Shown here in pieces: positions 1 through 5,506 of a stretch of DNA of 8,454 bases. Positions within the stretch are counted from its first letter, which is position 1, and each line of letters starts with the position of its first letter. The notes below the pieces were generated by a model. That model searched no databases and was not told where the DNA came from. It saw nothing but the letters and a program-made list of their open reading frames with translations. Source of the DNA: Candidatus Moranbacteria bacterium CG_4_8_14_3_um_filter_41_13 (lineage in GTDB: Bacteria; Patescibacteriota; Minisyncoccia; Moranbacterales; UBA1568); NCBI GenBank assembly GCA_002782305.1, contig PFHN01000047.1, forward strand, positions 1 to 8,454. Reading direction: 5' to 3'. A program made the translations under genes and the position numbers.

Positions 1-312
1 AATGATATCCTTGCTAACCTTCCATTCGATCGATATTTACGTCTGAGCATAGTCGTGTCTGGTACCTATAATGATATCGTAGCTTTCGTGTATAAGACGG
101 AAACATTGTCTGTAGGGCTTGATGTTGTTGGTATGGAGATTAAACGCGTAGAGATAGAGAAAGATTCAAAGAAATCTCAGGGCAATACAAGTCCATTCCT
201 TCCATTGCTCGCTATTGGTACGAGTGCAGGAGAGACTACTCAGCCAGTAGCAGAGGAAACGATAGATGCTCTTGAAGCTACTCTCGATATTTTGGTCTAT
301 GTGAATAAATAA
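1..312 (+). CDS. PilO-like type IV pilus assembly protein, C-terminal part (5' end outside window)
   Basis: The reading frame is open from the first base, so this is the last 103 residues of a longer protein; the internal GTG at 55 is not a convincing start. The fragment has the pattern of the periplasmic C-terminal domain of PilO: a leucine-rich strand leading into 'SIVVSGTYNDIVAFVYKTE', which matches the family's 'v.v.G.y..l..fl..lE' core, then a hydrophobic strand with 'VGMEI', and a final strand 'LEATLDILVYV' similar to the closing strand of the ferredoxin-like fold. PilO pairs with PilN in the inner-membrane alignment complex of type IV pili. A loop rich in Ser, Gly and Thr (about residues 58-80 of the fragment) separates the two halves. 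A small membrane-protein gene follows after seven bases, as expected in a pil operon. The assignment rests on fold-level pattern only and the N-terminal membrane helix cannot be seen. Confidence 0.55.
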   Translation, partial: NDILANLPFDRYLRLSIVVSGTYNDIVAFVYKTETLSVGLDVVGMEIKRVEIEKDSKKSQGNTSPFLPLLAIGTSAGETTQPVAEETIDALEATLDILVYVNK

Positions 313-319
313 CAGATAT

Positions 320-646
320 ATGAAAAACCCTCTTAGCTCATTTTCGAAAGAATCAGGATTTCATTTTTCTTTTGAACATCTTCTCTTGTTCTGGTATCAC
401 CATTACAGAAAGTTTTTTCTTCTCGTTACTTTCATTGTGATTGGATTTGGCATATGGAATTATTACCACTATATTCTCGCTTATCATTTCACAGAAGATG
501 AGAAAAAACAATATATAGAATCCTACTATAAAGAGACTTTGTTTCAGGAGAAGAAATTTCTTTCTTTAGTGCAGAGTTTGGAATCACGTAAAGAAGACCA
601 TCAAAATGTCCCTGTCTTGAAACAGAATATTTTCTCGAATCGTTAG
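320..646 (+). CDS. Small single-pass membrane protein downstream of pilO-like gene
   Basis: This 108-residue protein is not recognised as a named family. The N-terminal 30 residues are polar and aromatic (several Phe, His and Tyr, ending HHYRK). One strong membrane helix follows at about residues 32-54 (FFLLVTFIVIGFGIWNYYHY), then a charged, Glu/Lys-rich helix at about 58-95 that could form a coiled coil. This layout, with a short cytoplasmic tail, one membrane helix and a helical outer segment, resembles the N-terminal halves of PilN/PilO-type proteins. A structural role in the pilus platform is therefore possible, but it is inferred mainly from position. The start ATG lies seven bases after the pilO-like stop, so the two genes are surely co-transcribed. 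No Shine-Dalgarno sequence is visible before it. No lipoprotein box is present, so it is not a classical PilP. Confidence 0.6.
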   Translation: MKNPLSSFSKESGFHFSFEHLLLFWYHHYRKFFLLVTFIVIGFGIWNYYHYILAYHFTEDEKKQYIESYYKETLFQEKKFLSLVQSLESRKEDHQNVPVLKQNIFSNR

Positions 647-675
647 TGCTTTGTGTGAGTCGTTATGCTTATCAT

Positions 676-701
676 AGAGAGTTGACCCGCTCTCTTGTTT
701 T
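676..701 (+). terminator. Weak hairpin terminator of the pilus operon, overlapping the next promoter
   Basis: A perfect 6-bp inverted repeat AGAGAG (676-681) / CTCTCT (690-695) with an 8-base loop is followed by TGTTTT. It sits 30 bases after the stop of the small membrane-protein gene and could act as a short rho-independent terminator. The stem is short and the T tract is interrupted, so it may be leaky. The loop contains the TTGACC -35 box of the following promoter, so the same palindrome could instead be a protein-binding operator. Confidence 0.4.
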
Positions 702-710
702 GGGTATACT
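682..710 (+). promoter_or_regulatory. Sigma70-type promoter for rlmN-miaB
   Basis: TTGACC (682-687) and TATACT (705-710) are separated by exactly 17 bases, each one mismatch from the housekeeping consensus. Transcription would start near 717, giving a leader of about 57 bases before the rlmN GTG. The -35 box lies in the loop of the palindrome at 676-695. No strong ribosome binding site is seen in the leader. Confidence 0.7.
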
Positions 711-773
711 GTATGCTCATAGAAAAGCGTAATGGAGTAGAGAAGAAGTTTGTAATTTTTTCATCCTTGATGT

Positions 774-1883
774 GTGACTCATACGATCTCCAGTAAAAAA
801 ACGATACCTATCTCAGACGAACTGATATTATCTTCTGTCGCGTCAAATCACAGAAAGGCAGTTTTTCAGTCTTTATTCAAAATGGCACCAAATTTCAGGA
901 TATGCCAGTTTGAACAAGCTTTTTTTGAGCCTTCTTTCGGGGGTTTTTCTGATATTTCTACGTTTCCCCTCACTATGAGGGAAATGCTGGAGAAACACCT
1001 GTTATGGATTTCCCTCAGGGAGGTACGGATATTTGAAAGCATAAAGAAAGATACATTCAAGGCAGTAGTGGAGACGGAAGATGGAAAATGTATTGAAACA
1101 GTCCTTATGAAGAATGCGCGCGGACAGTTTACTGTGTGTGTATCTTCACAAGTGGGTTGTGCTATGGCGTGTACTTTCTGTGCGACGGGTACGATGGGGT
1201 TTACTCGCAACCTGACTTCTGATGAGATTGTGGATCAGGTGCGGTTTTGGAATATATTTCTCGCGAAGCGAAAAGAAATCAAAGAGCGCATCAGCAACAT
1301 CGTTTTTATGGGTATGGGGGAACCACTCGCAAACTATGAGAATGTAAAAGAATCACTTCGCCTTTTTTTTGCCTATACTGATATCGGAATAACGAGAATA
1401 ACCGTATCAACCGTAGGGTTACTCCCGATGCTTCGGAAGATTCTCGATGATGAGACCTGGCCAGCAGTGCGTCTCGCGGTGTCACTACATAGTGCCGATG
1501 GAGATACACGGAGGCGGATGATGCCAAGTTCGTATGCGAGTTTTCTCGATGATTTGGCGGAATGGACAGCACGGTATTTTCAGAAATTTGAGAGTAGACG
1601 CAGACATCTGACTTTTGAATATGTGATGCTTTCAAAGATAAATGATACTGAGTCGCATGCTGAAGCACTCATCGCATTTGCTTACCGGGTGGGTAATGTT
1701 CGTATCAATCTTATCCCGTATAATTTCACAGGGAGTGTGTATAGGGACAGTTTGCCAGGAGACTTTATGCGGTTTCAGAAGCAATTAGAAGATGCTGGCA
1801 TTACTGTGACTCGTCGTAAAACGATGGGCGATGATATTTCTGCCGCTTGTGGCCAACTCGTTGTTGAGAAAACAACGTTATAA
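774..1883 (+). CDS. rlmN: Dual-specificity 23S rRNA / tRNA adenine-C2 methyltransferase RlmN
   Basis: RlmN is a radical SAM enzyme that methylates C2 of A2503 in 23S rRNA and of A37 in some tRNAs. The 369-residue product has the whole family layout: an N-terminal accessory domain (about 20-90, with 'FSDISTFPLTMRE' matching the family's LPk.LRe segment), the cluster motif CAMACTFC (Cys129, Cys133, Cys136), the SAM-binding FMGMGEPL (178-185), and SLHS (237-240). Both methyl-transfer cysteines are present: Cys122 in CVSSQVGC, and Cys359 in GDDISAACGQL, the one that is methylated and attacks the base. Length is close to the usual 350-385. The start is GTG at 774: an in-frame TGA at 768-770 excludes anything earlier, and the next ATG (882) would remove conserved N-terminal sequence. 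An out-of-frame ATG at 770 opens only an eight-codon ORF across the GTG. The stop is seven bases before miaB. Confidence 0.95.
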   Translation: MTHTISSKKTIPISDELILSSVASNHRKAVFQSLFKMAPNFRICQFEQAFFEPSFGGFSDISTFPLTMREMLEKHLLWISLREVRIFESIKKDTFKAVVETEDGKCIETVLMKNARGQFTVCVSSQVGCAMACTFCATGTMGFTRNLTSDEIVDQVRFWNIFLAKRKEIKERISNIVFMGMGEPLANYENVKESLRLFFAYTDIGITRITVSTVGLLPMLRKILDDETWPAVRLAVSLHSADGDTRRRMMPSSYASFLDDLAEWTARYFQKFESRRRHLTFEYVMLSKINDTESHAEALIAFAYRVGNVRINLIPYNFTGSVYRDSLPGDFMRFQKQLEDAGITVTRRKTMGDDISAACGQLVVEKTTL

Positions 1884-1890
1884 AAATAGT

Positions 1891-3039
1891 ATGCAAAAAA
1901 AATTCTTCCTCAAAACTTTTGGCTGTCAGCAGAATGTCGCTGATTCGGAGCGTATCGAGAGCTTTTATCGATCGCGTGGTTTTTCTCGTGCCGAAACATT
2001 GGAAGAAGCTGATGTGCTCATTCTCAACACGTGTGTCATCCGTGATAAGGCGGAGGAAAAAGTGTACGGAATGATCAAAAGTCTCCGTACGCGTCTCGGC
2101 AAGAAATTTCCTCATATCGTCGTGACAGGCTGTCTCGTCGGTGCGGCAGCGAGAGTGCCGGGTGGCAAGATGATGAAACGATTGACGACGCGATTACCGG
2201 ACGTGGAATTTCTTCCTCTTGAAGAAGTGGGATTCGAATATACGCCGAAACGCGCTTTGGGGAAAACGGCTTCGATTATTATTTCCAATGGGTGCAATAA
2301 TTACTGTGCCTTCTGTATTGTGCCATTTTCCCGTGGGAAAGAGCGTTCGCGAGCATTTGCAGATATTGTAAGTGAGGCACGTCAAGTGGTGTCTGACGGT
2401 TATAAAGAGATTGTTCTTCTGGGACAAAATGTGAATTCTTACGGTGCTGATTTTTTGCAGGAAAAGCTACGAGAAGGGGAATCATACGAATTGCCGAATG
2501 GAAAAAAAGTGAAACCGATTATGGTGAAGCATCTCAGTCGTCACCGCATCCCGACCCTTTTCCCATATCTTCTTAAAGCAGTCGCGGAAATACCAGGATT
2601 GAAAAAGGTGACATTCATCTCTTCTAACCCGTGGGATTTTTCTGACGAACTCATAGATGTGATGGCAAAATATGAAAATATTGATAGAGGACTCCATCTC
2701 CCAGTTCAATCAGGGAGTAATGAAGTATTGAAACGTATGAACCGTTGGTACACACGTGAAGAGTACCTTGATTTGATTGACCGGATTCGGACGAAGATTC
2801 CAAATATTACTTTTACAACGGATATTATTGTTGGGTTTCCTGGAGAGACGAGAGAACAGTTTGAAGAAAGTATCGATATAGTGAAACGCGTCGGTTTTGT
2901 AAAAACATTTATTGCATGGTATTCACCGAGGCCTGGGACCTCAGCGACGAAAGGACTAGAGGATGATCTTCCTATCGAAGAAAAACAGAGACGTTTCCAT
3001 GAACTCGACAGAATAGCTTTTAAGAAACGGACTCTATAA
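1891..3039 (+). CDS. miaB: tRNA-2-methylthio-N6-dimethylallyladenosine synthase MiaB, lacking the TRAM domain
   Basis: MiaB adds a methylthio group to C2 of i6A at position 37 of tRNAs that read U-starting codons, using two iron-sulfur clusters. In the 382-residue product the N-terminal methylthiotransferase domain has its three cluster cysteines (Cys12 in FGCQQN, Cys48 in NTC, Cys81 in TGC), and the radical SAM core has CNNYCAFC (Cys135, Cys139, Cys142). The segments GQNVNSYG (178-185), HLPVQSGS (269-276) and DIIVGFPGET (311-320) favour MiaB over RimO or MtaB. A charged insertion of about 30 residues follows GQNVNSYG. ATG 1891 is chosen because 'MQKKFFLKTFGCQ' fits the usual MiaB start; an in-frame ATG at 1831 would overlap rlmN. 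The protein ends at 'IAFKKRTL', just where the roughly 60-residue tRNA-binding TRAM domain should begin, so it is shorter than the usual 430-470 residues. A palindromic element begins seven bases later. Confidence 0.92.
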   Translation: MQKKFFLKTFGCQQNVADSERIESFYRSRGFSRAETLEEADVLILNTCVIRDKAEEKVYGMIKSLRTRLGKKFPHIVVTGCLVGAAARVPGGKMMKRLTTRLPDVEFLPLEEVGFEYTPKRALGKTASIIISNGCNNYCAFCIVPFSRGKERSRAFADIVSEARQVVSDGYKEIVLLGQNVNSYGADFLQEKLREGESYELPNGKKVKPIMVKHLSRHRIPTLFPYLLKAVAEIPGLKKVTFISSNPWDFSDELIDVMAKYENIDRGLHLPVQSGSNEVLKRMNRWYTREEYLDLIDRIRTKIPNITFTTDIIVGFPGETREQFEESIDIVKRVGFVKTFIAWYSPRPGTSATKGLEDDLPIEEKQRRFHELDRIAFKKRTL

Positions 3040-3045
3040 AGGGGA

Positions 3046-3256
3046 AATGTTGTTTTCTAAAAGTATTTTTCTTTTCCCTACCCCGCTTCGAACGCTCCAT
3101 GTCTTAGCGGAGATAAAGTCGTCTCATTCTCGCTCTCAAAGAGCGAGTTCAGATAAAAACTGAACCATAAGACGATCTTTCTTGCTCCGCTTTCGCCTCG
3201 AATCGTTATCGAATACGGGCTAAAGGAAACGAAAAATACTTTTAGAAAACAACATT
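3046..3256. repeat. 211-bp palindromic element with 26-bp perfect terminal inverted repeats (MITE-like or structured RNA)
   Basis: The ends are 26-bp perfect inverted repeats, 3046-3071 and 3231-3256, with outer sequence AATGTTGTTTTCTAAAAG. Inside them the arms keep pairing imperfectly for about 78 bases each: TTTCC..TA.CCCG..TTCGA..ACG is shared, GCGGAG (3107-3112) pairs with CTCCGC (3185-3190), and TCGTCT (3119-3124) pairs with AGACGA (3170-3175). The apex holds two small perfect hairpins (3129-3147 and 3147-3165), so the whole strand can fold into a long stem with a forked tip. There is no ORF of note inside and no clear target-site duplication outside. It occupies most of the 348-base gap between miaB and the AP endonuclease gene. 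It may be a miniature inverted-repeat transposon, a dispersed chromosomal palindrome, or a structured RNA; the sequence alone does not decide. It lacks the T tract of a normal terminator. Confidence 0.8.
3129..3165. repeat. Twin hairpins at the tip of the palindromic element
   Basis: CTCGCTCT (3129-3136) pairs with AGAGCGAG (3140-3147) across a 3-base loop, and GTTCAG (3147-3152) pairs with CTGAAC (3160-3165) across the 7-base loop ATAAAAA. The two stems abut, sharing base 3147, and interrupt the otherwise continuous pairing of the outer arms, which gives a forked, cruciform-like tip. Confidence 0.65.
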
Positions 3257-3322
3257 ACTGATAGATAGGCGGTGATATCAAAACAATATTTATACTATCA
3301 GAAAATTCACAAATGTTGATTT

Positions 3323-3344
3323 TTGAAAATTGATTGAAAATTAT
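3323..3344. repeat. Tandem 11-bp direct repeat upstream of the AP endonuclease promoter
   Basis: TTGAAAATTGA (3323-3333) is followed directly by TTGAAAATTAT (3334-3344); nine of eleven positions agree. The second copy contains the proposed -35 box. Repeats spaced by one helical turn can bind a regulator, but in such AT-rich sequence chance is also plausible. Confidence 0.35.
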
Positions 3345-3363
3345 CACTTGGACGTGCTAATAT
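3334..3363 (+). promoter_or_regulatory. Probable promoter of the AP endonuclease-mgsA operon
   Basis: TTGAAA (3334-3339) and TAATAT (3358-3363) are 18 bases apart, and the -10 is preceded by TGC, giving an extended -10 element. Transcription would begin near 3370, leaving a leader of under 20 bases. An alternative pairing uses TTGGAC (3348-3353) with TTATAT (3371-3376), spacer 17, which would give a nearly leaderless mRNA. The palindrome TAATAT-AGAG-ATATTA (3358-3373) overlaps both -10 candidates. Confidence 0.5.
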
Positions 3364-3387
3364 AGAGATATTATATTATTCTTTCTT

Positions 3388-4200
3388 ATGTCAAAAAAAC
3401 TTCTTACAATTATCTCTTGGAATGTGAACGGGATTCGGGCTGTCCATAAGAAAGGTCTTTTTTTGCCGTTTATCGAGAAATATCAGCCGGATATCTTGTG
3501 CTTACAAGAAACCAAGGCTTTGCAAGGGCAGGCAGAAATCGACTTACCAGACTATGAAGAATATTGGAACTCTGCTGATCGCAAGGGGTATTCTGGAACA
3601 GCTATTTTTACAAAGATAAAACCTCTTGCAGTATTTAATGGTTTTCCTACAGATATTATAGAACGATTTGATCTGAGGGCTGATGGATATGGTGATCCGT
3701 GTTCTGAAGGGCGTGTGATTGCTACAGAGTTCGATACATTTTTTGTTGTAACAGCGTATACTCCAAATGCCAAAGAGGACCTTAGTCGCATTCCGCTTCG
3801 TCATGAGAAATGGGATCCTGCCTTCCTCGCGTATTGTCAGGAACTGGAGAAAAAGAAGCCGGTGATTTTTTGCGGAGATCTCAATGTCGCTTATACCGAA
3901 GATGATCTCGCCAACCCAAAAGCCAATGTCGGCAAGCACGGTTTCACCGATGAAGAACGACAGGGTTTTTCAAGTTTTATTGATGCCGGTTTTGTGGACA
4001 CTTTCCGTATCTTTCATCAAGGAAATGGCTTTTATAGTTGGTGGTCATATTTTGCCAATTCTCGCGCACGCAATATTGGTTGGCGGATTGATTATTTCCT
4101 TGCCAGTCAGGTGCTCACACCGAGGATTTCTGATGCCTTCATTCTTTCTGAAGTGACAGGCTCGGATCATTGTCCTGTCGGTATTACACTTTCAGTATAA
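3388..4200 (+). CDS. xthA: Exodeoxyribonuclease III family AP endonuclease
   Basis: The enzyme cuts DNA 5' to abasic sites in base excision repair and often also has 3'-exonuclease activity. The 270-residue protein is one complete endonuclease/exonuclease/phosphatase domain of usual length. Catalytic positions known from E. coli ExoIII are all present: Asn12 and Asn14 in SWNVNGIRA, the metal ligand Glu41 in LQETK, Tyr124 in AYTPNA, Asp164 and Asn166 in GDLNVA, Asp235 in WRIDYFL, and the Asp260-His261 pair in GSDHCPVG. The full set, including 'YSGTAIFTK' (68-76), fits the ExoIII/ExoA type better than sphingomyelinase-like relatives. ATG 3388 is the natural start, as the conserved fold begins a few residues later. 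No Shine-Dalgarno sequence precedes it. Its stop lies four bases before the mgsA start, so the two repair genes form an operon. Confidence 0.94.
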   Translation: MSKKLLTIISWNVNGIRAVHKKGLFLPFIEKYQPDILCLQETKALQGQAEIDLPDYEEYWNSADRKGYSGTAIFTKIKPLAVFNGFPTDIIERFDLRADGYGDPCSEGRVIATEFDTFFVVTAYTPNAKEDLSRIPLRHEKWDPAFLAYCQELEKKKPVIFCGDLNVAYTEDDLANPKANVGKHGFTDEERQGFSSFIDAGFVDTFRIFHQGNGFYSWWSYFANSRARNIGWRIDYFLASQVLTPRISDAFILSEVTGSDHCPVGITLSV

Positions 4201-4204
4201 TCAT

Positions 4205-5410
4205 ATGTCCAATATTCCACTGGCAGAACGGATGAGACCACAAACCATTGAAGAATTTCTTGGTCAAGAAAAAGTGTTTGGTGAAGGTTCTTTTCTTCGT
4301 ACTGCCATAAAACAGAGTCACCTTCCGTCGCTTATCCTTTGGGGGCCACCAGGCAGTGGCAAAACGACGCTTGCACGTATTCTTTCACATGAAACGGAAG
4401 CCGAATTTGTCGCGCTTTCTGCGGTGAGTAGTGGCAAAAAAGATTTGCAAGCAGTCCTCATACAAGCGAAAGAGAATTATGCACAAGGAAAACAGACCAT
4501 TCTTTTCCTCGATGAGATTCATCGCTGGAATAAATCACAGCAAGATGCACTCCTGCCATTTGTGGAATCAGGAGAGCTCACGCTTATTGGTGCCACAACA
4601 GAGAATCCGAGTTTCGAAGTCAATAGTGCTCTTCTTTCGCGTTCACGTGTGCTCGTGCTCGAAAAACACACTCCTGCCACACTTCTGACTCTCCTTCGCA
4701 GGGCTGTGAACGAAGATAATGAACTGAAACAGAAAAAGATTGAAGTGAATGATGAAGCACTTACTTTTATTGCGGAAGTTTCTGGTGGAGACGGAAGACA
4801 AGCACTGAATATCTTGGAAATATGTAGTACACAGTCAAAGCGTATTACATCAGAACTTGTCGGAGAGATAGTAGCGCGGTCGCATATTCTCTATGATAAA
4901 GGAGGAGAAGAACATTACAATATCATTTCTGCTCTGCATAAGTCGATGCGCGGAGGCGACGCAGACGCGTCACTTTATTGGCTTGGACGGATGCTCGAAG
5001 CAGGGGAAGATCCTCTGTATGTAGCGCGTAGATTGGTACGTTTTGCTTCTGAAGACATTGGTATTGCCAATTCTTTTGCTCTCCCACAAGCCGTGTCAGC
5101 TTTTCAGGCGTGTCAGATGCTCGGTATGCCAGAATGTGAAGTCCATCTTGCCCAAGCGGTGGTGTATCTCGCCTTGTCGAAGAAATCCAATGCACTGTAT
5201 ACCGCATATAACCAGGTGAAAGAAGATGTGAGAAATTTCCCGAATGAACCGGTGCCGATGCACCTGCGCAACGCTCCCACCAAACTGATGAAAGAAATCG
5301 GATATGGGAAAGCATATAAATATACACCAGATTTCAAGGACAAAGCATCAGCCAAGCAAGAATATCTTCCCGAAAAACTGCGCGGGAAGAAATATCTCCA
5401 TCTTTCATAA
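4205..5410 (+). CDS. rarA: Replication-associated recombination protein A (RarA/MgsA AAA+ ATPase)
   Basis: RarA (MgsA) is a tetrameric clamp-loader-like ATPase that acts at stalled replication forks. The 401-residue product has the N-terminal 'PLAERMRPQTIEEFLGQ' (5-21), Walker A GPPGSGKTT (47-55), Walker B ILFLDEIHRW (99-108, with Asp103 and Glu104), sensor 1 GATTENPSFE (129-138), arginines in ALLSRSRVLVL (142-152), and sensor 2 GGDGRQALN (194-202). The family-specific C-terminal half is also intact: HKSMRGGDADASLYWLGRML (245-264), 'YVARRLVRFASEDIG' (272-286) and LALSKKSNA (322-330), which form the helical tetramerisation region. It is somewhat shorter than E. coli RarA (447), and the difference is not in the core motifs. 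It follows the AP endonuclease gene by four bases without its own promoter. The family name separates it from RuvB, which it resembles only in the AAA+ core. Confidence 0.95.
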   Translation: MSNIPLAERMRPQTIEEFLGQEKVFGEGSFLRTAIKQSHLPSLILWGPPGSGKTTLARILSHETEAEFVALSAVSSGKKDLQAVLIQAKENYAQGKQTILFLDEIHRWNKSQQDALLPFVESGELTLIGATTENPSFEVNSALLSRSRVLVLEKHTPATLLTLLRRAVNEDNELKQKKIEVNDEALTFIAEVSGGDGRQALNILEICSTQSKRITSELVGEIVARSHILYDKGGEEHYNIISALHKSMRGGDADASLYWLGRMLEAGEDPLYVARRLVRFASEDIGIANSFALPQAVSAFQACQMLGMPECEVHLAQAVVYLALSKKSNALYTAYNQVKEDVRNFPNEPVPMHLRNAPTKLMKEIGYGKAYKYTPDFKDKASAKQEYLPEKLRGKKYLHLS

Positions 5411-5430
5411 CATTTTTCCTGTCACCAGTC

Positions 5431-5470
5431 TTGACAAACATTTGCTTCTTTCCCTCGGGGGGGGTATAAT
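5431..5470 (+). promoter_or_regulatory. Promoter of the surface-protein operon, with an eight-G tract in the spacer
   Basis: A perfect TATAAT lies at 5465-5470. Two -35 candidates precede it: TTGCTT (5442-5447) at the ideal 17-base spacing, and a perfect TTGACA (5431-5436) that is 28 bases away and too far to work with the same -10. Directly before TATAAT are eight consecutive G (5457-5464). Transcription would start near 5477, about 30 bases before the ATG at 5507. A homopolymer in this place makes promoter strength sensitive to strand slippage. Confidence 0.55.
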
Positions 5471-5506
5471 GGATATGAAATTAAAAATAAACAAATAGAA
5501 AAAAGT

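Noticed and set aside
770..796. Eight-codon ORF (MCDSYDLQ) overlapping the rlmN start as a regulatory peptide
   Set aside because: It is very short, has no ribosome binding site and no conserved feature; it is most likely chance.
1363..1370. Eight-T run in rlmN and eight-A run at the miaB start as slippage switches
   Set aside because: Both reading frames are intact and such runs are common in AT-rich coding DNA.
1831..1890. Longer miaB start at ATG 1831
   Set aside because: It would overlap rlmN by 53 bases and add residues unlike the family; ATG 1891 begins at the conserved MiaB N-terminus.
3046..3256. tRNA or ordinary intrinsic terminator within the palindromic element
   Set aside because: No T-arm or anticodon-arm pattern fits the forked fold, and no T tract follows the stem.
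5364..5391. Hairpin TCTTCCCG/CGGGAAGA near the end of mgsA as a terminator
   Set aside because: It lies inside the coding sequence and is not followed by a T tract.
5475..5498. Leader peptide MKLKINK before the anchored surface gene
   Set aside because: The predicted transcription start is at or after this ATG, so it is probably not translated.
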